In this document: positions 16,205 to 25,581 of the stretch, in pieces
How positions within the stretch are numbered: position 1 is the first letter of the stretch
How the letters are laid out: every line of letters starts with the position of its first letter
Origin: Ignavibacteria bacterium
Lineage (GTDB): Bacteria > Bacteroidota > Ignavibacteria > Ch128b
Reading direction: 5' to 3'
Assembly: GCA_013177855.1 (NCBI GenBank)
Contig: JABLYA010000006.1
Span: 1-64,000, forward strand
Length of the DNA stretch: 64,000 nt
Notes under the pieces: model-generated
What the model saw: the letters and a program-made list of their open reading frames with translations, nothing else
What the model was told of the DNA's origin: nothing
Database searches by the model: none
Position numbers and translations under genes: made by a program

Positions 16205-16848
16205 TGGAAATTACAATTAAAAATATTGAAAAATCAATAAAGAAAATATTAGGTGATTCTGATATTTTGAATTCTGATTCAGTATATGAACATATTGATG
16301 GTTCTGATAATTTAAAATTAGTTATTTTTATAAATAAAATGTTTGGCGAAAATACGATTTTATATACAAAACTTATTTTTAAAGTCAATAATGGTAAAAC
16401 AAAACTAATAAATAATTCATTTTTATATCTTTATGATATAAATTGTCAATATGTTAATGTTGATTTTTCAGATATTAATGACTTTGAAAAGAAACTTAAA
16501 AGTATATTTCACAATAATAAATTTGGTCCAGATTTAAAAATACTATCAGATTTTATTGAAAAACCTGCATTTTTAATAAACGATTGGTTTAAAAAAAATC
16601 ATATAAATGAAATAAATGTTTCTAATGTAAAATATGAACCAAAAGCATATATAATACCTTGTAAATCATTATTTTTTCCGTTTATAATAAGTGCTAATAA
16701 TATTGATATACCATTTAGTATAAAAAAAGAACATTCTGAATATATGTTAAGTTTTCAGATAAATAGCGAAACTATAAACGTTGAATTAAATAATTTAAAA
16801 AATTTGATTCAAAACATAGGAATAACAATAAAAAATAAACTTAAATAA
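16204..16848 (+). CDS. Baseplate-cluster protein of unknown function
   Basis: 214 aa, MEITIKNIEKSIKKILGDSD onward. Overlaps the genes before and after by TAATG stop/start junctions, so it is made together with them. Predicted alpha/beta, Lys/Asn-rich, no known motif. The size and place directly before the gp6-like gene recall T4 gp53, but I see no sequence proof. Confidence 0.55.
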   Translation: MEITIKNIEKSIKKILGDSDILNSDSVYEHIDGSDNLKLVIFINKMFGENTILYTKLIFKVNNGKTKLINNSFLYLYDINCQYVNVDFSDINDFEKKLKSIFHNNKFGPDLKILSDFIEKPAFLINDWFKKNHINEINVSNVKYEPKAYIIPCKSLFFPFIISANNIDIPFSIKKEHSEYMLSFQINSETINVELNNLKNLIQNIGITIKNKLK

Positions 16849-18800
16849 TGGCAACAAAAAACAGATTTTTTGAATTTATTGAATTGAAATATGATGATTT
16901 AACTTCACAGATTAATAATTGGTTGAAAAATCTTTATGGACGTTCTGCTATAAATTTAAATTCTGCATCACCATATGGACAAATTATAAATGTTGTTAAA
17001 GAATTGTTTCAACATAATATACTTTATCTTAAAAATTCGGTAAAAATTTTAGATATAGAAACAACTCAAAATAAAAAAATTGCACAACAAACAGCTCGTA
17101 TATCTGGTTATAATATTTGTAGGTCAATATCTGCTTCAGGTACATTGAAATTTAAACTTAAACCAGGTATTGATATTGCAACAAGTATAAAAGATTCTGT
17201 TGTTATTATTCAAAATGGTTTAGTTATAAAAAATAAAACCAATTCGTTAAAATATGTTGTCAATCTTAATGTTGAAAAGAATATATTTCCTATTACAAAT
17301 GCTATGAATTATTTCTTTATTCCAATTATACAAGGTGTTTATGAAACACAAAGATTTACTGGGACTGGAAGGAAAAATCAATCATTTAGTGTAAATGTAC
17401 CTAGCAACAGACAAGTAGAAAATTTTAATTATAAAATAAGCATAAATGGCACTCCATTAAATATTAAAGATAGTATCTGGGACATGTTGCCAAATGAATA
17501 TGCTTGTGTTGTTAAGAGTGGTTTCAATGGCGGTATAGACATATATTTTGGTACAGGTCAATATGGAATAGTTCCAGCCAACGGCGCTTCAATAGAAGTT
17601 AAATACTTATTATCAGATGGTGTTGATGGTGAAATATTGAATCCTATTTCAAATGATTGGAAAATAGAAGGTGATATAACAGATGGTCAAGGTAATATAT
17701 TAAATATAAGTAATTTATTTGATATATTTGTTGAAACAGATATAAATTTTGCATCAAATGGTGAATCATTAGCATTTATAAAAACAGCTATACCTTATGT
17801 TTCAAGAAACTTCGTATTGGCTACTCCTAATCAATTTATTTTTCATTTAAAGAGATTGAATATGTTTTCAAAAGTTAATGCTTTTAATAAATTAGAAGAT
17901 AATAATTTTAGTGTTAATGAAGCTATGATTGAAAGTAGTATAAAAAAAATAAATCAAGACATTAATCAAAATAAGAGTAGATCACAAATATTGGCAGATT
18001 TAGCAAATTTTAATAATTTATATGCACAATACAAGAATAATATGAATGATAATGAAATTTATTTATATTTAATTCCTGATATTAAAAAATATTTTAATAA
18101 TGAAATTAATTATTTCAATATTCCTTTTGATGCATTTTATTTAGATTCTGATGAACAAAACAAAATATTACAATATCTAAGACAACTTGGTACTATGTCT
18201 ATTACAACCGATATTAAAATAATTCAACCAGTTATATCAAGATATGTAATGCACGTTTATATAAGAAGATTTGACTACGCAAATGAAGATAATATAAGAC
18301 AAGAAATTATTGCTAAAACATCTGATTATTTCTTATCAAATGAAAGATTTGATAGGATACCTAAATCTGATTTTATAAAATTGTTTAAAGAAATTGACGG
18401 TGTGGATTCAGTTTCAATTTATTTTGTTTGTAAAAAGAATGAAGATTATCATCGAAAAGCTTCAGATTTAGGTTATGTAAAACCAGCGCCTCAATCAAAA
18501 TATCAAATAGGCCAAATATCACAAACATTTGAAAGAGCAAAAATAAAAGATAAAGTTCAACCTATTTTACAACAGAGTTTTAAAGTTGTTAATGGTATTG
18601 CAAAATCAAATAGTGCTTATAATCAAGATATCTCACTTGGAATTGATAATGTACACGGTGATATTATTTGCGATAAGAATGAATACGCTATTATTAGAGG
18701 CGGTTGGAGAGATAGAAAAGGTATATGGTATAATGAAGGTACAGATAGTGATTCACTAAATAGTATAAACGTAATATTTAATGGTGTTACTCAAAAATAA
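16848..18800 (+). CDS. Baseplate wedge protein, gp6/baseplate J-like
   Basis: 650 aa, close to T4 gp6 (660 aa). The N-terminus ELKYDDLTSQINNWLKNLYG ... ASPYGQIINVVKELFQHN, the segment IAQQTARISGYNICRSISAS, then FGTGQYGIVPANGASIEVKY followed by LLSDGVDGEI form the baseplate-J pattern. In it, a strand-rich domain is inserted after the first helical part, and FGDG.yG..P..G..i.v.Y..g.G..GN is the key signature. The C-terminus (VMHVYIRRF, DVDSVSIYF-like VDSVSIYF) matches the second J domain. It forms the hexameric inner ring of the baseplate around the tail tube. Third gene of a TAATG-coupled trio. Confidence 0.8.
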   Translation: MATKNRFFEFIELKYDDLTSQINNWLKNLYGRSAINLNSASPYGQIINVVKELFQHNILYLKNSVKILDIETTQNKKIAQQTARISGYNICRSISASGTLKFKLKPGIDIATSIKDSVVIIQNGLVIKNKTNSLKYVVNLNVEKNIFPITNAMNYFFIPIIQGVYETQRFTGTGRKNQSFSVNVPSNRQVENFNYKISINGTPLNIKDSIWDMLPNEYACVVKSGFNGGIDIYFGTGQYGIVPANGASIEVKYLLSDGVDGEILNPISNDWKIEGDITDGQGNILNISNLFDIFVETDINFASNGESLAFIKTAIPYVSRNFVLATPNQFIFHLKRLNMFSKVNAFNKLEDNNFSVNEAMIESSIKKINQDINQNKSRSQILADLANFNNLYAQYKNNMNDNEIYLYLIPDIKKYFNNEINYFNIPFDAFYLDSDEQNKILQYLRQLGTMSITTDIKIIQPVISRYVMHVYIRRFDYANEDNIRQEIIAKTSDYFLSNERFDRIPKSDFIKLFKEIDGVDSVSIYFVCKKNEDYHRKASDLGYVKPAPQSKYQIGQISQTFERAKIKDKVQPILQQSFKVVNGIAKSNSAYNQDISLGIDNVHGDIICDKNEYAIIRGGWRDRKGIWYNEGTDSDSLNSINVIFNGVTQK

Positions 18801-18810
18801 TATAATTAAT

Positions 18811-19068
18811 ATGATAGAAAGAAATAAACATATAAACCAACTTTGGTATATAAAACATAGAAATGATCAATTAAAACATACTGGTTTTGATTATGAAAAT
18901 AATTTATTGAAGAAACTTCTTAGTTCTCAAATGTTTGGAAATCCTAATACAGCTCAATTTTTATCATATTTACAAGGTTTATTGGTTTGGCAAATAGAAG
19001 CAACATTAGTCGTTAGAAATTTTTGGAATTATACAGTTGATAAATATTACAATAAACACAATAATTAG
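18811..19068 (+). CDS. Small hypothetical protein behind the gp6-like gene
   Basis: 85 aa from ATG 18811 (MIERNKHINQLWYIKHRNDQ), 10 nt after the previous stop; an in-frame ATG at 18781 would overlap. Aromatic, with LSYLQGLLVWQIEATLVVRN. No family known; probably virion-related by position. Confidence 0.5.
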   Translation: MIERNKHINQLWYIKHRNDQLKHTGFDYENNLLKKLLSSQMFGNPNTAQFLSYLQGLLVWQIEATLVVRNFWNYTVDKYYNKHNN

Positions 19069-19127
19069 AAAAATTACCAACTATTATTTTATATATAATT
19101 ATAAAATGAACAAACTTTTTATTTTAT

Positions 19128-20795
19128 ATGATAATAACCACAGTTGTTCATGTAAAAATTCAAGGACCAAATATAAAACATTATAGACAATTAGGATATG
19201 ATGTGAAAGTTGGTGAAATTTTAACAATTCCTATAGAACATTTAAGTAAAAAATCACATCAGAAAATTAAAATAAAATGTGATGTTTGTGGAATAGAAAA
19301 AGAAACTTTTTATTTCGCATATACCAAATATTTAGAAAAATCACCAGATAATAAATATCGTTGTAATAAATGTAACATAGCATTGAGAGAAAAAACCTGT
19401 TTAGAAAAATATGGTGTTAAAAATTCAATTCAATCAGAAGAAATAAAAGAAAAAAGAACTCGATTGTTTTTAGAAAAATATGGTGTAAAACATTATAATA
19501 AATTAGATATTTTTAAAGAAAAACGAAAAAATACTAATTTAGAAAAATATGGTGTTGAATCACCTATGAAAGACGAAACAATTAAAAGTAAACAATTAAA
19601 AACAACATTTGATAAATTTGGTGTAAAATGTTCATTGCAAAATGAAAATGTTAAAATTAAAACATTAAAAACAATGAATGATAAATATGGTGTTGATTAT
19701 TCGATGCAAAATACTGAAATTAAAAAAAAGATTTTAACAAAAAGATTAGAAACAATAATAAAAAAAATTCAAGAAAAAAATAAACACATACTAAAAATAT
19801 CAAATAATATATATACTATTAAATGTGATTTATGTAATAAAACATACGAAATTAGTTCTCATATGTACTGTCAAAGACGAATACAAAACACAGTACAATG
19901 TACAATATGCAATCCAATAGGTAATAAATTTTCTGGTAAAGAAAATTTATTACTAAATTTTATAAAAGAAAATTATAATGGTGAAATTATATTAAATTGT
20001 AGAAATATTATATCTCCATATGAATTAGATATTTATTTATCTAATTTAAATTTAGCTTTTGAATTTAATGGTTTATATTGGCATAGTGAATTATATAAAG
20101 ATAAAAATTATCATATAAATAAAACAGATTTATGTCAAGAAAAAGGAATTCAATTAATTCACATTTGGGAAGATGATTGGAATTTTAAACAAGATATAGT
20201 TAAATCAATGATTCTAAATAAATTAGGTAAAACACCAAATAAAATTTATGCTAGAAAGTGTAAAATCAAAGAAATAAATGATAATAAATTAGTTAGAAAA
20301 TTTTTGGACGAAAATCATATACAAGGACATATTGGATCTAGTGTAAAAATAGGTTTGTTTTATAATGATGAATTAGTGTCTTTAATGACTTTTGGTAAAA
20401 AACGAGTTTTTATGAATTCAGTTTCAAAAGAAGATGAGTGGGAACTTTTAAGATTTTGTAATAAATTAAATACTAATGTTATAGGTGCTGCAAGTAAATT
20501 ATTTAAATATTTTACTAAAAATTTTACATTTACAGAAATAACTACATATGCAGATAGAAGTCATTCTAATGGTAAATTGTATGAAACAATTGGCTTAAAA
20601 TTTATAAGTAAAACAAATCCAAACTATTATTATGTAATAGACGGTATAAGAAAACATAGATTTGGGTTTAGGAAAAATGTTTTAGTTGATAAAGGTTATG
20701 ATAAAAATAAATCTGAACATGAAATTATGTTAGAAAGAGAAATAAATAGAATTTATGATTCAGGATCACTTAAATATATATTTCAAAAATTTTAG
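19128..20795 (+). CDS. Free-standing homing endonuclease, VSR/EDxHD-like
   Basis: 555 aa in four parts: an N-terminal zinc-ribbon-like segment (CDVCGIEKETFY...CNKCN); five tandem copies of a LEKYGV..(S/P)..(Q/K).EEIK-type DNA-binding repeat (NUMOD-like, residues about 85-205); a second CxxC segment (CDLCNKTYEI...CTICNP); and a VSR-like nuclease core (SPYELDIYLSNLNLAFEFNG, YWHSELY, GIQLIHIWEDDW). A C-terminal GNAT-like domain (DENHIQGHIGSSVKIGLFYN, LLRFCNKLN, TYADRSHSNGKLY) follows. This layout is known from mobile endonucleases of T4-like and SPO1-like phages, which cut related phages that lack the gene. It interrupts the baseplate cluster and has the low G+C of an old resident. Confidence 0.8.
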   Translation: MIITTVVHVKIQGPNIKHYRQLGYDVKVGEILTIPIEHLSKKSHQKIKIKCDVCGIEKETFYFAYTKYLEKSPDNKYRCNKCNIALREKTCLEKYGVKNSIQSEEIKEKRTRLFLEKYGVKHYNKLDIFKEKRKNTNLEKYGVESPMKDETIKSKQLKTTFDKFGVKCSLQNENVKIKTLKTMNDKYGVDYSMQNTEIKKKILTKRLETIIKKIQEKNKHILKISNNIYTIKCDLCNKTYEISSHMYCQRRIQNTVQCTICNPIGNKFSGKENLLLNFIKENYNGEIILNCRNIISPYELDIYLSNLNLAFEFNGLYWHSELYKDKNYHINKTDLCQEKGIQLIHIWEDDWNFKQDIVKSMILNKLGKTPNKIYARKCKIKEINDNKLVRKFLDENHIQGHIGSSVKIGLFYNDELVSLMTFGKKRVFMNSVSKEDEWELLRFCNKLNTNVIGAASKLFKYFTKNFTFTEITTYADRSHSNGKLYETIGLKFISKTNPNYYYVIDGIRKHRFGFRKNVLVDKGYDKNKSEHEIMLEREINRIYDSGSLKYIFQKF

Positions 20796-20836
20796 ACTTT
20801 ATTTCATAAATATATAATAAAAAAATAAAGGTTTTA

Positions 20837-21244
20837 ATGGTAGAAAAAGAAAATAAAGTTGATTTTTACGGCAAGGTTGCGAAATTTCCTAAAAATACAA
20901 AAGCACAAAAAGCATATAACTTCTTAGAAAATATAAGAATACCTAAGAATAAATTGTGGTATTTTATTATAGAAAAAGAAATTGTTGTAAAAGATGAAAA
21001 TGTTTATGAAGAACTTCAAGTTATTAAGTACAACAATAAAGAAGGTGTAAATTGTCAAAAATTTGTCGAAGCATTAAAAGAATATTATTCATATGATGTA
21101 GAAATTTCTAAACATATCCAAGATTTAAAAATCGATGGTAATGATAAATTTTCAATCATTAGAAACATACCAAATATTGAAATTAATGGTAAGAAATTAA
21201 TTTCAATATTAACTGAGGATTTAATAAAATTACTATATAAATAA
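20837..21244 (+). CDS. Hypothetical protein
   Basis: 135 aa, MVEKENKVDFYGKVAKFPKN. Alpha/beta, charged (IPKNKLWYFIIEKEIVVKDE; FVEALKEYYSYDVEISKHIQ). No known family. An A/T-rich motif (CATAAATATATAATA) precedes it, and a strong hairpin terminator follows at 21270. Confidence 0.55.
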   Translation: MVEKENKVDFYGKVAKFPKNTKAQKAYNFLENIRIPKNKLWYFIIEKEIVVKDENVYEELQVIKYNNKEGVNCQKFVEALKEYYSYDVEISKHIQDLKIDGNDKFSIIRNIPNIEINGKKLISILTEDLIKLLYK

Positions 21245-21269
21245 TTGACTCATATTTTGTTACAATTTA

Positions 21270-21299
21270 AAACCCTACTTTAATATATAAGTAGGGTTT
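21270..21299 (+). terminator. Intrinsic terminator whose loop carries the late-promoter core
   Basis: An 11-bp perfect stem AAACCCTACTT/AAGTAGGGTTT encloses the loop TAATATAT and is followed by ATTTTTTT. It ends the gene at 20837-21244. The loop plus stem bases read TTTAATATATAA-like on the plus strand (21279-21290: TTTAATATATAA), placing a copy of the putative late promoter inside the terminator, 16 nt before the next ORF start. Confidence 0.75.
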
Positions 21300-21306
21300 A
21301 TTTTTT

Positions 21307-21531
21307 TGAAAAGAATAAGAATTTACATAATAGCATTAATTATAGGTTTTTTATTTTTCGCATTTATAATAAATAAATATACAAGAATAAAAACAGAATT
21401 AAATGAATTAAAATGGCAACATCACAAAACAGTATTGACTTTAACTAAACAAATTGATTATTACAAAAAATCATTTGGATTCATTACCATTTGGTTCACC
21501 TATTGATACAAAAAAAAAAACATTAATCTAG
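21307..21531 (+). CDS. Small membrane-anchored protein, frameshifted C-terminus
   Basis: Begins with TTG (MKRIRIYIIALIIGFLFFAF): a short basic N-terminus and one transmembrane helix, then a polar coiled region (TELNELKWQHHKTVLTLTKQ). As written it stops at 21506. Removing one A from the A6 run at 21465-21470 gives YYKNHLDSLPFGSPIDTKKK with a stop at 21529-21531. That LPFGSPID segment resembles the linker in front of M23-type endopeptidases, but no peptidase domain follows, so it may be a truncated lysis gene or an i-spanin-like protein. Low certainty. Confidence 0.35.
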
Positions 21532-21591
21532 CAGAATATTTAATATATTATAATTTATATTGATGTAATTTGCAAAAATTACCATCTTTCA

Positions 21592-21915
21592 TTATATTCC
21601 AAGTGTATTGACAATCGGTACATCAGGATACCCACCATTAATTACTAAATCATTTGTAACATTGGTTGAAGGATTTATTGTTATATCTGTACCAACCGCA
21701 GGCTCACTATTGGACCTAACCAAATTTAAAATTTCATCTTCTTTGACTTCTATTGGTTTTTTTGAAAATATTGTATTAGTCATTAAATTAACAATATATG
21801 AATATTTTGAATTAATTTTAACAATTTTAGCAATATTACCATTTTTTAATTTAACAATATCGCCAATTGTATATTTTTGTCTTTTAAATTCTTCGTATGT
21901 TTGTAAATAATTCAT
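21592..21915 (-). CDS. Tagged hypothetical protein (YEEF N-terminus)
   Basis: 107 aa from the second ATG (MNYLQTYEEFKRQKYTIGDI); another ATG lies three codons upstream. The tag-like YLQTYEEF opening is followed by an SH3-like strand set (VKLKNGNIAKIVKINSKYSY) and a flexible Pro/Asn/Thr tail ending VPIVNTLGI. Possibly packaged or virion-associated; function unknown. Confidence 0.5.
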   Translation of the reverse strand: MNYLQTYEEFKRQKYTIGDIVKLKNGNIAKIVKINSKYSYIVNLMTNTIFSKKPIEVKEDEILNLVRSNSEPAVGTDITINPSTNVTNDLVINGGYPDVPIVNTLGI

Positions 21916-22032
21916 ATTAACCATATTTTCTTCATAATAATCATCTATAAATTTTCAATTAATGTCTATGTAATCTATATTTTTATTTGAATTACAAAAA
22001 ATATAATCTTTCATTTATAGATTTTAAATATT

Positions 22033-22428
22033 TCATTTTTGAGTTTGATTTTGAACCATTTCTGATTCTGTTTTTCCACAATCGATTTTAATTTCATATT
22101 GATCAAAAATATCATATAATTTATTAAAAATTGTTTCAGATTCTTCTACATTTGTAGCACTTCTTAATTCATCTGCTACAATAGGTTCTATTTCATTCCA
22201 ACATGAATCACCAATTATTGCTGATATATTTTGTTGTTGTTCCATTAATAATGAAGCATATTGATTATTAAAATCTATTATTGATATTATATTATTCACA
22301 TAATCCTGCCATTGTTTAGAAATATCAATAGTCATTTTCCAATTTTCATCATATTGACCATCATCTATTTCTATAAATAATTTACCTTTTACTGGTTGAC
22401 TATTTACAAATGATTCAAAATTTTTCAT
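22033..22428 (-). CDS. Tagged hypothetical protein (FESFVN N-terminus)
   Basis: 131 aa starting MKNFESFVNSQPVKGKLFIE, a clear tag. A beta segment and an acidic helical section (WNEIEPIVADELRSATNVEE) follow. A TTTAATATATAA copy ends only 5 nt before the ATG, so if used as promoter the leader would be minimal. No known domain. Confidence 0.5.
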   Translation of the reverse strand: MKNFESFVNSQPVKGKLFIEIDDGQYDENWKMTIDISKQWQDYVNNIISIIDFNNQYASLLMEQQQNISAIIGDSCWNEIEPIVADELRSATNVEESETIFNKLYDIFDQYEIKIDCGKTESEMVQNQTQK

Positions 22429-22598
22429 ATAAATTATATATTAAATATTTATAATAAAAATAACATTAATAGTAATTTTTATTAATAATATTTAGCACTT
22501 AACATTATTTCTTACTATTTTTTGAACTATTATTTGAAATAAAGGTCTTGAATATGATGAATTGCTTTGTTTTGAATGAATTATTATTAGTTTTAAAA

Positions 22599-23591
22599 TT
22601 ATGTGCGTTTGGTATGATTTAAATGTTTATTTTCAGGTTTTGTATAATTTAATATTGGTCTTAAATGTTTTATATTAGAATTTGTTGGTTTTGTATAACT
22701 ATTGTTAGGTTTTGTATAATATTTAGAATCATTATATACAGGTTTAGTATGTTCTAAATATTCAATAGGTTTATTTTCTGGTTTAATGTAAGTTGGTCTT
22801 TCATTAATAAGTGGTTTAACTGGTTCAATTGGTTTAACTACTGGTTTAACTGGTTCAATTGGTTTAACTACTGGTTTAACTGGTTCAATTGGTTTAACTA
22901 CTGGTTTAACTGGTTCAATTGGTTTAACCGTTTCAACACTTACAGGTTTATATATATTAATAGTAGGTTTGTTTTCGTTAATAAGTGTACCATTATTTGT
23001 ATTATCTCTTGTACCAGATGTGCTTCCATCATTTCTATGACCATAATAATTATCGTTTGTTCTATAAGTATACCAATCATTATGATAACTCCAATAATTT
23101 TGATAATTCAAATAATAACTATAATACCAATAATTATAACCATAATATTCATACCAATCATAATTCCAATATGGTAAATAATAAGGTATATAATAATGAT
23201 AAGGTATATAATAGTAATAATGATAAGGTATATAATAGTAATAATAAGGCATTGACCAATAAAAATGAACTACACCAATTGAGCCAAGGTATCTATATGT
23301 ATAATATGTTGAATAATAACCACCATAATAATATGGACTATGAAATCTTTTAATTCTTTGTGTATAATAATAATTGTAGTCATCATAATCTATTTCATAA
23401 TCTATTGTGTATATACTTTTTTTAATATAAGTTAAAGAATCTTTTTGAATTGTATCAATTTTAACAGAATCAATTACAGTAATTTCTTTTTTTACATTTT
23501 TTGGGTAATAATAAATATCATCTTCATATATTTGTGAATATGAGAAGATACTTGCTAAAATTAGCATTGATATAAATAATATTGTTTTCAT
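22599..23591 (-). CDS. Tyr-rich secreted protein with KPIEPVKPVV repeats
   Basis: 330 aa with a signal peptide (MKTILFISMLILASIFSYSQ). Three parts follow: a leader with IDSVKIDTIQKDSLTY; a centre (about 75-185) with extreme tyrosine content (YYYYYIPYHYYYYIPYHYY and similar); and a C-terminal half with almost four copies of a ten-residue KPIEPVKPVV repeat, then KP/NYTKP motifs. The Pro/Lys part looks like a periplasm-spanning stalk and the Tyr-rich part like a surface-adhesive or membrane-interacting module. No enzyme motif. Exported phage proteins can block superinfection or act on the envelope; that is speculation. Single gene between small tagged genes and the fibre array. Confidence 0.55.
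   Translation of the reverse strand: MKTILFISMLILASIFSYSQIYEDDIYYYPKNVKKEITVIDSVKIDTIQKDSLTYIKKSIYTIDYEIDYDDYNYYYTQRIKRFHSPYYYGGYYSTYYTYRYLGSIGVVHFYWSMPYYYYYIPYHYYYYIPYHYYIPYYLPYWNYDWYEYYGYNYWYYSYYLNYQNYWSYHNDWYTYRTNDNYYGHRNDGSTSGTRDNTNNGTLINENKPTINIYKPVSVETVKPIEPVKPVVKPIEPVKPVVKPIEPVKPVVKPIEPVKPLINERPTYIKPENKPIEYLEHTKPVYNDSKYYTKPNNSYTKPTNSNIKHLRPILNYTKPENKHLNHTKRT
22813..22928 (-). repeat. 30-bp tandem repeat, about 3.9 copies
   Basis: Near-perfect 30-bp units (plus-strand core GGTTTAACTGGTTCAATT then GGTTTAACTACT) inside the Tyr-rich secreted protein gene; each encodes KPIEPVKPVV. Because the unit is a multiple of three, copy-number changes keep the frame and would change stalk length. Confidence 0.8.
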
Positions 23592-23660
23592 AATTTAAAA
23601 TATTTTTTATTTTAAAAACAATTATAATGCCAAATTCTTTTAAAAAATTAAAATTATTCT

Positions 23661-23737
23661 ATGAATAAAACAAAAAAAAAAACGATATTGAAATCATGTC
23701 GCCGGTTGGCTCTTACGAGACTCTCATGGCAGCGATA
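23661..23737 (+). pseudogene. Host-like fragment: start of a U32 peptidase gene
   Basis: At 23684-23737 the plus strand reads DIEIMSPVGSYETLMAAI, the N-terminal signature of U32-family peptidases. An ATG at 23661 would join in frame after a one-base correction in the A-run (23672-23682). After codon AAI the sequence leaves the family (GFKKTNEKK) and a stop follows. These 54 bases are about half G+C by my count, against roughly a quarter in the surrounding phage DNA, and use codons rare here (TCG, CCG, GGC, GAG, CTC, GCG). It lies antisense to the end of a fibre operon. I read it as a captured scrap of the host chromosome. Confidence 0.55.
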
Positions 23738-23785
23738 GGATTCAAGAAAACCAATGAAAAAAAAAACTTTGAAATACATCTATAA

Positions 23786-25521
23786 TTAGTGGACAACAAC
23801 AACTTTTTTACCATTATTTCGTTGCCATTATTTACAAATGGTATACCACCAATATATGTGTTAGCTGACACCCATAAATTCACCCATTGCTTATCAGAAG
23901 CACCTAAATCCCAAGTATTTGTAATGTTTGGTAAGAAGTCAGCGTAACTTGTTGTTGCTGATGTTGTTGGGTTAAATGATAAGAATGATTTATCTTGATA
24001 GAATATTGTAGATACATAAATTCTTTTCCAAGTATTTGAAGCATTTCCTAAACTATAGTCTGCATCGTTTGGAACAACATTACCATAGATTGTACCACCA
24101 GAAATTGAATAGTATAATCCATCAAAATTAGGTTCATTTTGAATATATGACCAATCTAAATTACCTTCTAATGTAGTTGCTGAAACAGTTGTTGCAGTTA
24201 ATGTTGGAACTGTTAAAGTACCAGTCATTGTGTCACCCGTTTTGAAAACAAATTTTGCATCTGCTGCTGCTTGTGTATAGAATGATGTATTTGCTGACAA
24301 GAAGTTGGCATTTGATTGTCCTGTTGTATAGGCATCATATATACCATAACCAGCCAATGTTGTAGGTTTATTCTGTATGTAAACCCAATCTAAGTTACCA
24401 TGAAATGTGATTGCTGAAACAGTTGTGGCTGTCAATTTTGGAACTGTTAAAGTACCAGTCATTGTGTCACCATTTGTATTAACAAATACATCATCTATTG
24501 TTTGACCATTATAGTTAATAGTTGTTGCACTTAAATTAGTAATTGTACCATTTGTTGAGTTAAATGTAGTTGCTGTGGCATTTGTAATATTAGATGTTGT
24601 TAACCAAGAAGTTGTTGCGGTTAAATTTGATAAGCTAAGATTTGTTGTAGATACTGTACCAACGAATGTACCATAGAATGTGTTACCTGTTACATTACCT
24701 GTAATATTAGCATTATCACTTAACCATAACGTTGAACCACTATATACAAGATTAGTTGTTGTATCAAGTCTATATAGACTTGCATTCCAGAAAGCAATAC
24801 CATAAGAAATAGGAATATCTTCTCTTGTAGCAACGGCTTGTGTACCACCAGTTGGGTTTGCAGATTCTCCTATTCTAAAATTATCTTGCATTTCATCAAA
24901 TACAAAAATGTAATTATCTAATGCGCCTCTATCAACTTCAATACCTGAAAATAACATTGTAACACCAGAACCAGTTTCTCCTGAGTTTATTGTGATCATG
25001 TTATCTTTAACATTCAATTGCTCAGTATTTACATATGTTGTTGTACCTGATACATACAAATTACCTGTCATATTAACATTACCAGAAACTGTTAATGCTT
25101 GTTGACCTGTTTTGTTAATTATTAATTCACCAGTCATCGTATCACCAGTTTTGTAAACAAACTTAGTGTCTGCTTCTGATTGTGTATAGAAAGATGTATT
25201 TGCTGATAAAAAATTATTATTTGATTGTTCTATTGTATAAACATCTGTTATACCATAACCAGATGATGTTGTAGGTGTATTTGTTATGTAACTCCAATCT
25301 AAATCACCATAAAATGTAGTTGCAGTAATATTGCCTACATTGTTAATACCATTTGTATTTATAGTTGTATCAAAGGTATTAGCACTTAAGAAATTATTAT
25401 CAATTTCTGTAGCAGTATATATAGTTGCACCTGTCCATTTACCACTGCTATATACAATGGTTTGACCTGATTGTATTCCATTAAAATTAGGACTTAAACC
25501 AATAAATGTTTTTTGACTCAT
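23786..25521 (-). CDS. Tail fibre protein (602-aa frame, probable frameshift at end)
   Basis: Starts MSQKTFIGLSPNFNGIQSGQ. It contains alternating docking/shaft modules: ATTFYGDLDWSYITNTPTT, SANTSFYTQSEADTKF, TGDTMTGELIINKTG, and the DNMITINSGETGSGV ... IEVDRGALDNYIFVFDE module shared with the 994- and 910-aa fibres. As written it runs to 23713 with an odd tail. Adding one A to the A6 run (plus strand T6 at 23804-23809) gives the clean ending EIMVKKVVVVH with the stop at 23786. No tip domain like those of its neighbours is present, so it may be a proximal fibre part. Preceded by a TTTAATATATAA motif at 25548-25559. Confidence 0.75.
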
Positions 25522-25547
25522 ATTTTCTCACTTTATTTTTTATGTTT

Positions 25548-25559
25548 TTATATATTAAA
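25548..25559 (-). promoter_or_regulatory. Putative late promoter TTTAATATATAA
   Basis: Minus-strand TTTAATATATAA, 26 nt before the ATG at 25521; exact copy of the motif ahead of the baseplate gene at 13568. Confidence 0.5.
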
Positions 25560-25581
25560 TTTAATTTTAATTTTTTATATT

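Noticed and set aside
22985-23353. Plus-strand frame rich in His, Asn and Tyr
   Set aside because: It is the mirror of the Tyr-rich repeats of the minus-strand secreted protein; composition follows from the TAT/ATA codons opposite.
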